The notes below the pieces were generated by a model that worked only from the letters and a program-made list of their open reading frames with translations, was not told the DNA's origin and ran no database searches. A stretch of 8,173 bases of DNA. Source: Gordonia sp. (in: high G+C Gram-positive bacteria) (GTDB lineage: Bacteria > Actinomycetota > Actinomycetes > Mycobacteriales > Mycobacteriaceae). The DNA lies in assembly GCA_030152405.1 (NCBI GenBank), contig JASLJL010000079.1, positions 1 to 8,173 on the forward strand, written 5' to 3'. The position numbers and the translations under genes were made by a program. Of this stretch, positions 1 to 6,529 are shown one piece after another (position 1 is the stretch's first letter; the number at the start of each line of letters is the position of its first letter).

Positions 1-595
1 CGCGGCCGTCGCGCACACAGATCAACGAGACCACAGATCGGACGAACCGGAAGGGCCAGTACCAGCGGAACTCGACGTCCCACGCTCCGGCCGGAGTGGA
101 CTGTTCGACGGAGACGACCTCGGCGCCCGACGGCATCCGGATGAGGTCCTCTCGTGCACCGATCTGCGGGGTCGCCGTGGTCCACCGTCCGGGGACGGTG
201 AACGCGACGGTCGTCGAACCGCGGACGTTGGGGCGGAGACCGTCGATGCTCGTGCCGGCGATGTTGAGCGCCCTGGTGCGTCCGGCGGCCGAACGCAGCG
301 ACAGATTCCCCCACAGGATGAGGTGACGACTGCTTCGGTTGTCGATGTCGAGGACGACGACACTCGACGTACGACCGGCGACCACGCCTGCGACGCGCAC
401 GGACCCGATGGGTCGGCCGCTGGTCCCGTTGATGGGCGTCCGGTCACCGTCCGAGGCGGCGGCGACTGGGTTCGGCAGCGCCGCACGGTCGTCGACGGCC
501 GGCTCCGTCTTCACCAGGTACACCCAATACGCAGCACACATGGCGACAATGACAAGCACTGTCGCCATGTGCGCGCGGTATTTACGAAATATCAC
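1..595 (-). CDS. Membrane-anchored protein of unknown function, C-terminus cut by window edge
   Basis: I do not recognise the family. The frame is open from a GTG at 595 down to base 1 (198 complete codons), so the C-terminus lies outside the window. The first residues are basic (MIFRKYRAHM), followed by one hydrophobic helix at about residues 11-28 and then a non-cytoplasmic-looking stretch rich in Val, Ser, Thr and Gly with alternating hydrophobic residues, which suggests a beta-rich extracytoplasmic domain. Aromatic clusters (FRWYWPFRF near residue 180) occur close to the edge. I chose GTG 595 because an in-frame TGA sits 6 bases before it and a purine-rich GAGAAG lies just upstream, although with very short spacing. 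ATG at 568 is the alternative, but it would remove the basic residues ahead of the helix. The gene starts 36 bp after the mycolyltransferase stop on the same strand, so co-transcription and a cell-envelope role are likely but inferred. Confidence 0.72.
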   Translation of the reverse strand, partial: MIFRKYRAHMATVLVIVAMCAAYWVYLVKTEPAVDDRAALPNPVAAASDGDRTPINGTSGRPIGSVRVAGVVAGRTSSVVVLDIDNRSSRHLILWGNLSLRSAAGRTRALNIAGTSIDGLRPNVRGSTTVAFTVPGRWTTATPQIGAREDLIRMPSGAEVVSVEQSTPAGAWDVEFRWYWPFRFVRSVVSLICVRDGR

Positions 596-631
596 AGCTT
601 CTCAGCGCCCGTGAACGAGCGCGTGCGCAGG

Positions 632-1618
632 TCAGCGGAAGTGACCGGCACTGACGTCACGGTTGAGCGCCCGCATCCACGTCTGCATGTCGTGGTTTCC
701 GGCGTTCGTACGGCCGTCGTAGGTGCGGATGCCGTCAGCGCGCAGCTGTCCGAGGAACGCGTCGGTGGACAGGCGGCAGACCTTCTCGACTGCGGCGAAG
801 TAGGTGGCGGCGGCCGGGTCGGTGAGACCACCCGAGTCGTTTCCGCGCGCAGCGGTCAGCGTGACCGTCACGTGGTTGCGACGGAGGCCAGCGGTCTGCA
901 GGTGCGCCGCGTTGCGGTACCAAGCCGGGTCGAGGAACGGAACGCCCCACTGCTGGAACACGGTCGACGTGAGGCCGCCCGCGAAGTTGACGGCCTGGAC
1001 TGCGGCCGGGAACAGCTCGGTGTGGTAGAAGCCGGCGATCGCGAGGACGTGACCGTTGCGGAACGGCGATCCCGCACGCGAGGCGAGGATGACGGCCGGG
1101 CCGGCGCTCATCGAGAAGCCCGCGATGTTGTTGCCCGACATCGGGGTGCCGAAGTTCTTGTTCAGGTAGCGAGGCAGTTCGCGGTTCAGGAACGTCTCGT
1201 ACTTGAAGATGTGCGACTGGCTCGGGGTCTTCGAGTACCAGTCGGTGTACCACGATCCGGCGCCGCCGAGCGGTGCCACCACGGTCTGGCCGGCGAACTT
1301 GTTCTTGGCGCCCGCGACCCAGAGGAGGTTCACGTTCTCGGACGCCTTGGCGCCGTCGAGCAGGTAGGTGGCCTTGGCACCACGGCCGCCGGGACGCACG
1401 TCCACGCCGATGCGGGTGTGCATCGACGGGCTGTACACCTGGCAGCGGTAGGTGCCGCCGCCGGTTGCACGGCAGCCGGGCGCCGCCGAAGCGTCGCCGG
1501 CCGAGGCGACCGGAGCGAGGAGCGGTGCGACCGCCAATGCGGCGCCCATCACGGCGATGCCCGCGGCGCGGCGCGACCGTCCGCGACGGAACCAATTACT
1601 GACCGACAGTCTGCTCAT
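632..1618 (-). CDS. Secreted mycolyltransferase, antigen 85 / esterase family
   Basis: The 328-residue product matches the usual length of antigen 85-type mycolyltransferases, which move mycolic acids between trehalose mycolates and arabinogalactan outside the plasma membrane. The N-terminus is basic (RRGRSRR at about 11-17), followed by a hydrophobic core and an Ala-rich cleavage region near residue 40, which indicates a secreted protein. Family landmarks appear in order: YSPSMHTRI (62-70), YLLDG (85-89), YTDWY (124-128), ETFLNRELP (141-149), the nucleophile elbow GFSMS with Ser169, WG..-..DPAWYRN (224-236), a likely acid at Glu278 and a likely catalytic His309 in GNHDMQTW. The assignment of the triad is by analogy with antigen 85. 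Cys49 and Cys59 could form a local disulfide. ATG 1618 gives a complete signal peptide; a GAGGAAGA lies about 14 bases upstream, rather far for a ribosome site. The gene probably heads a unit with the membrane-anchored gene that starts at 595. The exact acceptor or paralogue cannot be told. Confidence 0.9.
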   Translation of the reverse strand: MSRLSVSNWFRRGRSRRAAGIAVMGAALAVAPLLAPVASAGDASAAPGCRATGGGTYRCQVYSPSMHTRIGVDVRPGGRGAKATYLLDGAKASENVNLLWVAGAKNKFAGQTVVAPLGGAGSWYTDWYSKTPSQSHIFKYETFLNRELPRYLNKNFGTPMSGNNIAGFSMSAGPAVILASRAGSPFRNGHVLAIAGFYHTELFPAAVQAVNFAGGLTSTVFQQWGVPFLDPAWYRNAAHLQTAGLRRNHVTVTLTAARGNDSGGLTDPAAATYFAAVEKVCRLSTDAFLGQLRADGIRTYDGRTNAGNHDMQTWMRALNRDVSAGHFR

Positions 1619-1842
1619 TAGGTTGTGACCGTTCTTCCTCGTCTTATCGACGCGTACCTGTCAAATTCAATGCGCACCGCGACGTGTTCTGTGCAGTGCT
1701 TGTTCGCGACCCCGTGTACACGACCTTCGTCCTGCACACGCCCCTTCGAGCGAACTCCTCGACGAAGCTAGCACATTCAGGTGACAGAACGCCCTGCTGA
1801 GACGAGCGCAACACTCTCACCTGCGGTGACGCCTTGCGCCGA
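1619..1842. other. Divergent intergenic region upstream of the riboswitch
   Basis: This stretch separates the minus-strand mycolyltransferase gene from the plus-strand riboswitch and transporter operon, so it must hold the promoters for both. I see no gene in it. It contains a perfect 10-bp palindrome, CGTGTACACG, at 1713-1722. A TTGACA on the minus strand (1659-1664) has no good -10 partner at normal spacing. No convincing promoter for the transporter could be read by eye. Confidence 0.5.
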
Positions 1843-1970
1843 ACTGCAGGTCGCCTTCCGGCACATGTTAGATTTCACGCGTCAACAAGCTTGCGACGTG
1901 GGAAGTCGGTGCGATTCCGACGCGGCACCCGCCACTGTGTCCGCCTACCGGCGGTAGCCAGACCTCCGCG
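1843..1970 (+). promoter_or_regulatory. Cobalamin (B12) riboswitch aptamer
   Basis: The core at 1899-1939 follows the conserved cobalamin riboswitch pattern: GGGAA, then GGTG, ATTCC, a CCCGC block and the B12 box GCCACTGTG (1931-1939). Visible helices support it. AGGTC (1848-1852) pairs with GACCT (1961-1965) and closes the aptamer. GCC/GGC pair around TTCC (1853-1862). GTCGG (1905-1909) pairs with CCGAC (1917-1921) around loop TGCGATT. CCGCC (1941-1945) pairs with GGCGG (1950-1954). The segment AGCCAGACCT (1956-1965) resembles the conserved 3' block of the family (AGCCAGGAGACCT) with a short deletion. The element ends about 50 bases before the start of a corrinoid-type ABC importer, which fits feedback control by cobalamin. 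Outer boundaries are approximate to about 10 bases. Confidence 0.93.
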
Positions 1971-2021
1971 TCCAGCTGATCTCGCAGTCGGGGCGGTGTG
2001 TCCCCGGGAGAGGCGGATGCC
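1971..2021 (+). promoter_or_regulatory. Riboswitch expression platform with btuF ribosome binding site
   Basis: This links the aptamer to the GTG at 2022. A strong purine-rich Shine-Dalgarno, GGGAGAGG, lies at 2006-2013 with 8 bases to the GTG, which decides the start. Directly before it, GGGG (1990-1993) can pair with CCCC (2002-2005). No run of T follows any hairpin, so control at translation initiation is more likely than transcription termination. AGGCGGATGC (2011-2020) can pair with GTGTCCGCCT (1937-1946) in the aptamer: ten pairs including two G-U. TCGC (1982-1985) could contact GCGA in aptamer loop 1910-1916, similar to the L5-L13 kissing contact known in this class. These pairings are read by eye and not computed. 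Confidence 0.6.
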
Positions 2022-3215
2022 GTGCACCCGCATATTCGCAAGGCGGTTGCTGCATGTCTCGTCGTCGTGCCACTCACGGTGGCGGGATGTTCGGGGTCCT
2101 CGTCGCACGACGCGGGCGCCGACCGCGACTGCATCACCAACTTCGACGCGAACACTGACTATTTCCCGGACAAGTCGACGATCACCGACGCGTCCGGTCT
2201 GGCGATCGAATACCACAAGTCGTATCAGGTGGTGACCGTCCAGCAGCCGTCTCCGGGAGCGGCTCCGGTGTCGTATGTGTTGGTCCGGTGCGGTGCTCCC
2301 GCACCGAAGCTCGACGGCGCACTCGCCTCCGCGCCGTCGGTGGAGGTTCCGATCCGCACCATGTACTCGGGATCGACCACGCACCTGCCCGCGATGGTCG
2401 CCCTCGACGCGACGGACGCGGTCACCGGCGTGAGCTCGACCGACTACGTGTCCACCCCTGCGATCCGTACCCGCATCGACGCCGGACAGGTGGTCCAGTA
2501 CGCCGACGCCGGTGTCCCGAACGTCGAGAAGGTGATCGCCGGGCAGCCCGACGTCCTGGTGTCCGACGGCAATGAGGACCCGTCGTACGCGAAGCTCCGC
2601 CAAGCCGGCGTGCCCGTCCTGGCCGACGCCGACTGGCTCGAGGAGAGCCCGCTCGGCCGCGCCGAGTGGATCAAGTTCTTCGCCGCGCTCACCGGGACGG
2701 AGAAGAAGGCGGCAGACGTGTTCACCCGCATCAAGTCCGACTACACCCGGGTGCAGCAGACGACGGCCCGTGCACCGAAGACCGACGTCCTCCTCGGCGG
2801 CATCGAGAACGGCACGTGGACGATGGCCGCGGGCGGAAACTACTTCGGTCGACTCGTCCGTGACGCGGGCGGCGACTACCCGTGGGCTTCGGACATGTCC
2901 ACCGGTTCGCTCCGACTGTCCATCGAGTCGGTGATCGACAGGTCCCGGAACGCCGACGCGTGGCTGCTCTCGGATATGACGGCCGCCTCGATGGCCGACC
3001 TCTACAAGCAGGACGAGCGGTACCGGGTGTTCGCTCAGCCGGCGAAGCGCGCGTGGAACGCCACCAAGGCGACGAGCGCGACCGGCGGCAACGACTACTG
3101 GGAGCGTGGAGTCCTCCGCCCGGACCTGGTTCTCGCCGACCTCGCGGCCGTCCTGCACCCGGACCTGTTCCCCGGCCACGACTTCGCGTTCTACCTGCAG
3201 CTGCCCGCGCAGTGA
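2022..3215 (+). CDS. btuF: Cobalamin/corrinoid ABC transporter, lipoprotein substrate-binding protein
   Basis: The 397-residue product is a cluster of type III periplasmic-binding proteins (the BtuF/FecB/FhuD fold) that would capture the ligand outside the membrane and hand it to the permease. The N-terminus MHPHIRKAVAACLVVVPLTVAGC is a lipoprotein signal with lipobox VAGC and lipid-bearing Cys23, followed by a Ser/Gly/Asp linker. Recognisable binding-protein stretches include NVEKVIAGQPDVLVSDG (about 166-182) and SPLGRAEWIKFFAALTG (about 207-223), the latter typical of the family. GTG 2022 is chosen over the longer GTG at 1998 because an excellent Shine-Dalgarno lies 8 bases upstream of it, whereas 1998 falls inside a likely regulatory hairpin. 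The stop overlaps the permease start (3212-3215). The substrate is inferred from the riboswitch; cobinamide or another corrinoid is possible, and the fold alone would also fit iron-siderophore or heme uptake. Confidence 0.88.
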   Translation: MHPHIRKAVAACLVVVPLTVAGCSGSSSHDAGADRDCITNFDANTDYFPDKSTITDASGLAIEYHKSYQVVTVQQPSPGAAPVSYVLVRCGAPAPKLDGALASAPSVEVPIRTMYSGSTTHLPAMVALDATDAVTGVSSTDYVSTPAIRTRIDAGQVVQYADAGVPNVEKVIAGQPDVLVSDGNEDPSYAKLRQAGVPVLADADWLEESPLGRAEWIKFFAALTGTEKKAADVFTRIKSDYTRVQQTTARAPKTDVLLGGIENGTWTMAAGGNYFGRLVRDAGGDYPWASDMSTGSLRLSIESVIDRSRNADAWLLSDMTAASMADLYKQDERYRVFAQPAKRAWNATKATSATGGNDYWERGVLRPDLVLADLAAVLHPDLFPGHDFAFYLQLPAQ

Positions 3216-4249
3216 CCACACGGCCCGCCGGAGTCTGGACGACGCTCGTCGTCGTCGCGGTCGCGTCGATCCTGGTGACCGCCGCGATAGGCGCGGTGAT
3301 GATGCCGCTGACCGACGTCGTGAGCGTCCTGACCGGCGGGACTGCGTCCGACCCCGGGCACGACGCGATCCTGCGACTCGTCCGGCTTCCACGGATCGCG
3401 ACGTCGGCCATGGCGGGCGCCGCGCTCGGAGTGGCGGGCCTGCAGATGCAGACGCTGTTCCGCAACGCCCTCGCGGATCCGTACATCCTCGGCGCGAACT
3501 CCGGCGCGAGCCTCGGCGTCGCGATCGTGGCTCTCGCGGGCGGTGCTGGCGGACCGGCGTTCGTCGGCGTCCTCGCCGGGTGGGGACGCCTCGGAATCGT
3601 GCTGGCGGCGGCCGCCGGAGCAGCTGCCGTGCTCGGCGTGATCCTCCTGATGGCGGCGTGGGTCCGCAACGCGGTGACCCTGCTGCTGATCGGCGTCATG
3701 CTCGGCTCGGTGACCGGCGCACTCGTCGCGGTCCTGATCGTGTACGCCGACCCGACCGCCGTCCAGAAGTACATGATCTGGGGACTGGGCACGTTCTCGT
3801 CCACTTCGTGGAACGACATCCAGGTCGCGGCCCCCGTCGTCGCGGCGACGATCGTGGTCGTCTTCTTCACCGTCCGACCGTTGAACGCTCTGCTCCTCGG
3901 CGAGGGGTACGCGCGGTCGATGGGCGTGGACCTGCGTGTCGCGCGCACCGTCACCCTGTTGTCGGCGGCGCTCCTCACCGGTGTCGTCACCGCGTTCTGC
4001 GGACCCGTCGGATTCCTCGGTCTGGTGATCCCCCATCTGGTCCGCGGACTGCTGCGCACCTCGGACCATCGCAGTCTGATCCCCGGCTGCGCGCTGGTCG
4101 GCGCGACCCTCGCGATCTGGTGCGGAGCACTCGCTGATCTCCCGGGCGAACACATGTCGCTCCCGCTCAACGCCGTCACCGCGCTCATCGGCGCGCCCGT
4201 CGTCATCACCGTCCTGCTGCGCGGGCGGGCCCAAGGAGGCTCGGTATGA
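3212..4249 (+). CDS. btuC: Cobalamin/corrinoid ABC transporter permease, FecCD/BtuC family
   Basis: The 345-residue, strongly hydrophobic product has the normal length of a FecCD/BtuC permease, which forms the membrane channel as a homodimer. Family signatures are clear: RLVRLPRI (55-62), GLQMQTLFRNALADPYILGANSGASLG (76-102), MLGSVTGA (163-170), MIWGLGTFSSTSW (188-200), and the C-terminal GPVGFLGLVIPHLVRGLL (264-281), which contacts the ATPase, followed by a final helix near LNAVTALIGAPVVITVLL (319-336). I count about eight to ten membrane segments. GTG 3212 overlaps the btuF stop in GTGA and has no good Shine-Dalgarno of its own, so translation is probably coupled to btuF. The 3' end overlaps the ATPase start in ATGA (4246-4249). 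The longer open frame upstream of 3212 is only the shadow of btuF. Confidence 0.92.
   Translation: MTTRPAGVWTTLVVVAVASILVTAAIGAVMMPLTDVVSVLTGGTASDPGHDAILRLVRLPRIATSAMAGAALGVAGLQMQTLFRNALADPYILGANSGASLGVAIVALAGGAGGPAFVGVLAGWGRLGIVLAAAAGAAAVLGVILLMAAWVRNAVTLLLIGVMLGSVTGALVAVLIVYADPTAVQKYMIWGLGTFSSTSWNDIQVAAPVVAATIVVVFFTVRPLNALLLGEGYARSMGVDLRVARTVTLLSAALLTGVVTAFCGPVGFLGLVIPHLVRGLLRTSDHRSLIPGCALVGATLAIWCGALADLPGEHMSLPLNAVTALIGAPVVITVLLRGRAQGGSV
4233..4239 (+). promoter_or_regulatory. Strong ribosome binding site for the ATPase gene
   Basis: AAGGAGG, a near-perfect Shine-Dalgarno, lies inside the last codons of the permease gene with 6 bases to the ATG at 4246. It fixes the ATPase start and means that gene need not rely only on coupling. 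Confidence 0.85.
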
Positions 4250-5043
4250 CCGGACTGGAGTTGCGCGAGCTCACCGTCGGATACCGCGGTCGACGAGGTC
4301 GAGTAGTCGCCGCCGACCTGACCGCCGTCGCTCGAACGGGCCGCCTCACGTCGCTGATCGGCCCGAACGGCGCGGGCAAGTCGACGCTGCTGCGCACCGT
4401 GTGCGGTCTGCAGCCGCCGTTGGCCGGGACCGCCGTGCTCGCCGACGGCACGGATCTCACGCGACTCAAGGCCGCCGATCTGGCGCGCCGCGTCGCGGTG
4501 GTCACCACCGACACCGTCGATCCCGGCCGTCTCACCGCACACGAGGTCGCCGCGCTGGGACGGACGCCGTATCTGTCGCCGACCGGGCGGATGTCCGACG
4601 TCGACCGTCGTCGCACCGCCGACGCCCTCGCCGCGGTCCGAGCGAGTCATCTCGCCGGACGGCCGTTCCACGATCTGTCCGACGGTGAGCGTCAGCGGGT
4701 CCTCGCGGCGCGCGCGCTGGCTCAGGAACCCGAGCTGCTGGTGCTCGACGAGCCGACGTCGCACCTCGACGCGCCATCCCGAGTGGAGTTCCTCGATCTG
4801 CTCGCCACGCTGGCCCGCGAACAGGACATCGCCGTGCTGATGTCGTCCCACGAGTTGGAGCTCGTGATGCGACTGTCGGACGAGGTGTGGCTGCTCCGCG
4901 GCGACGGTGCGATGACGACGGGATCACCGAAGGCCCTCGCCGCCGACGGCTCGGTGGCGGCCGCCTTCGACCGTGGTCGTCTCCGATTCGACTCCGACCA
5001 GTTGGCTTTCGTCATCGACGACGAAGGAGCGTCTTCCAGCTGA
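4246..5043 (+). CDS. btuD: Cobalamin/corrinoid ABC transporter ATP-binding protein
   Basis: The 265-residue cytoplasmic ATPase powers the importer. Motifs in order: Walker A GPNGAGKST (39-47), signature LSDGE (144-148, usually LSGGE or LSGGQ), Walker B LLVLDEP (164-170), D-loop SHLD (172-175) and switch His202 in SSHE. The Q-loop position reads VVTTDTVDPGRLTA (85-98), so the usual Gln is not visible; relatives with TER at this position are known to me among FecCD-associated ATPases, so this is a variant rather than an obvious defect. The last roughly 50 residues extend beyond the core domain. ATG 4246 is supported by AAGGAGG 6 bases upstream and by the ATGA overlap with the permease. The final 32 bp overlap the 3' end of the convergent rhomboid-like gene. 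FepC/HmuV-like function is the alternative if the substrate is not a corrinoid. Confidence 0.92.
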   Translation: MTGLELRELTVGYRGRRGRVVAADLTAVARTGRLTSLIGPNGAGKSTLLRTVCGLQPPLAGTAVLADGTDLTRLKAADLARRVAVVTTDTVDPGRLTAHEVAALGRTPYLSPTGRMSDVDRRRTADALAAVRASHLAGRPFHDLSDGERQRVLAARALAQEPELLVLDEPTSHLDAPSRVEFLDLLATLAREQDIAVLMSSHELELVMRLSDEVWLLRGDGAMTTGSPKALAADGSVAAAFDRGRLRFDSDQLAFVIDDEGASSS

Positions 5044-5683
5044 GGTGGACGCGTGGCCGACCGCGGGTGACCGGGTACATCGCGAAGCCGATCAGCATGG
5101 CCGCGAGATGCCCGGCATCGGTGAAGTCGGGGGTGTCCGCCGCGAACGGCGCGAGGACGGACACCATGCAGCACGCCGCCCACACCCAGCGCCACGGCGA
5201 TTCCAGGCGGTACGCGAGCACGGCGATCACCGCCGCCATGAAGTAGCTGACGCCGACGTCCACCGCTTCGCGCAGCGTCGCGTCGGCCCGTCCGTGGCCG
5301 ATCGCCAGATCGAGGAGCCCCTGGCTGGCCAACGTCGCCAGGACGTGACCCGCGAGACCGACCACCAGAAAACGGCGGGTGCCCAGCCACCGCTCCGCGA
5401 CGGCGAGGAACACCGTGAAGCCCACGACGTACGGCAGCCAGTACGCACCGTCGAGCCAGAAGAGACTGCCCACCATGGCTCGGAACGGATGTTCGGACAG
5501 GTTCTCCAGATTCGTCGAACGTCTGCCCAGGATCTCATCGAGCGCTCCGGGCGACACGACGTGCTGAACGATCGTCGTCGCCAGCAGAACCGCCAGCCAC
5601 ACGTAGGTGACCGGTGCGCTCCTGATCCAGGCGATCGCCGCGGTGACGCCTGCCCGCATCCGACGGTTCGACGTCCCGGTCAT
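5012..5683 (-). CDS. Rhomboid-like integral membrane protein
   Basis: The 223-residue product has about six hydrophobic segments and resembles the actinobacterial rhomboid-like proteins rather than the classic rhomboid proteases. A possible catalytic Ser146 lies in GVSY (144-147), where rhomboids usually have GxSG, and a possible partner His192 lies in AGHLAAMLIGF near the C-terminus. The spacing and order agree with a Ser-His dyad in a membrane, but protease activity is not shown by the sequence. The stretch STNLENLSEHPFRAMVGSLFW (56-76) recalls the first loop of this family. ATG 5683 lies 7 bases after the stop of the preceding gene and no clear Shine-Dalgarno is visible, so translational coupling is likely; Met9 (5659) is an alternative start. 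It is the last gene of the ppk2 operon. Its 3' end runs 32 bp into the ATPase gene on the other strand. Confidence 0.78.
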   Translation of the reverse strand: MTGTSNRRMRAGVTAAIAWIRSAPVTYVWLAVLLATTIVQHVVSPGALDEILGRRSTNLENLSEHPFRAMVGSLFWLDGAYWLPYVVGFTVFLAVAERWLGTRRFLVVGLAGHVLATLASQGLLDLAIGHGRADATLREAVDVGVSYFMAAVIAVLAYRLESPWRWVWAACCMVSVLAPFAADTPDFTDAGHLAAMLIGFAMYPVTRGRPRVHLSWKTLLRRR

Positions 5684-5690
5684 GGCGGCG

Positions 5691-6512
5691 TCAGTACGCT
5701 CGTCGGCCTGCGACGACGCGCAGGACGAGTCCGACCGCGATCACGATCGCACCTGCGGCTCCGACGATGACCGACACCTGCGTCAGGTCGGACGAGACGC
5801 CGTCGGCGACCACTTCCACGGTCCGGCGCGCCGCCTCATCGGTGTCGGCGGCCTTGTCGCCCGCGAGTGTGTTGATGTAGCGCGCCACCGCGTATGCGCC
5901 GACGGCGGACAGGACCACGCCGACGCCCAGCCACGCGAGGACGGTGCTGCGCCGGTTCGCGGTCGCCAACGCGATGAGCGCGGCGACGATCGCGACGATG
6001 ACGGCGGCCCACGACGTCTTGTCGACGAGGTCGCCCGTCGACTCCAATGATCCAGCCGTCAGGCGGTGCTGATCGATTCCGACATAGATCGGCTTGTCAA
6101 CGACGATGGGCGTCGGCAGCGGCGCCGTCGACAGCACTCGGTTGACCATCGGCGTGATGTTGATGTCCATCACATGGGTGTCGGTGTCCGGTCCGGGAGC
6201 GGTGAACAGCCAGTCGTGCTGCTGGCGCGCGATCTGCTCGAAGTCCTGCACGAAGCCGTCGCTGCGCGCATAGCTCTGAGCCAGCGGCTGCACTGCGGCC
6301 CCGGCGAGCGGGACGCTCGTCTGGTCGGAGACCGCCGCCGCGACCTTCTCCGCGAAATAGTCCTGGACCTCGGTGTTCCGCGCCGCGTCCGCCGCAGAAG
6401 CGGCGAATCCCTCGGTCGACACGACACGCTGTGACACCCACATGCTGGGAACCGCGACGATCACCGCGACCATCGCGACGATGGTGAACAGGCCGGAGAC
6501 AAGACTTCGCAC
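5691..6512 (-). CDS. Four-helix membrane protein of unknown function
   Basis: The 273-residue product is an integral membrane protein. Hydrophobic helices lie at about 5-26, 166-186, 190-212 and 245-267. The first helix is followed by a large polar segment (27-165), most likely outside the membrane, containing VSTEGFAASAADAARNTEVQDYF (31-53) and a basic-poor Asp/Thr-rich stretch around 106-116. The pattern of one N-terminal helix, a sentence like VDT.GF...PLA.DP.VQ and C-terminal helices recalls uncharacterised membrane proteins common in Actinobacteria, but I cannot name a domain. GTG 6512 is chosen because it lies just after the ppk2 stop (17-base gap), gives a short MRSLVSG N-terminus before the first helix, and has a weak GGACGG ahead of it. 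The open frame extends to 6788 only inside ppk2. The gene is followed after 7 bases by the rhomboid-like gene. Confidence 0.8.
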   Translation of the reverse strand: MRSLVSGLFTIVAMVAVIVAVPSMWVSQRVVSTEGFAASAADAARNTEVQDYFAEKVAAAVSDQTSVPLAGAAVQPLAQSYARSDGFVQDFEQIARQQHDWLFTAPGPDTDTHVMDINITPMVNRVLSTAPLPTPIVVDKPIYVGIDQHRLTAGSLESTGDLVDKTSWAAVIVAIVAALIALATANRRSTVLAWLGVGVVLSAVGAYAVARYINTLAGDKAADTDEAARRTVEVVADGVSSDLTQVSVIVGAAGAIVIAVGLVLRVVAGRRAY

Positions 6513-6529
6513 CCGTCCGAGGTTACCGG

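Noticed and set aside
22..486. 154-codon minus-strand frame at the left edge
   Set aside because: The composition is Ser/Arg/Pro-rich. The neighbouring frame of the same strand (595 to 1) has a membrane helix and ordinary composition and lies properly behind the mycolyltransferase.
323..1621. 432-codon plus-strand open frame
   Set aside because: It is opposite the mycolyltransferase and the left-edge gene. The translation is rich in Arg, Val and His without a recognisable domain.
1659..1664. TTGACA on the minus strand as the -35 of the mycolyltransferase promoter
   Set aside because: No TAnnnT-like -10 lies 16-18 bases downstream, so I do not list it as a promoter.
1998..2021. Earlier GTG start for the binding protein at 1998
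   Set aside because: It lies within the riboswitch platform hairpin with no ribosome site, and would put acidic residues ahead of the lipoprotein signal. GTG 2022 has a strong Shine-Dalgarno at 2006-2013.
2731..4851. 706-codon open frame on the minus strand, and other long antisense frames across 1875-4234
   Set aside because: They lie opposite the permease and ATPase genes, which have clear family motifs. Their translations are Arg/Ala/Thr/Pro-rich and low in complexity, typical of the reverse frame of high-GC genes.
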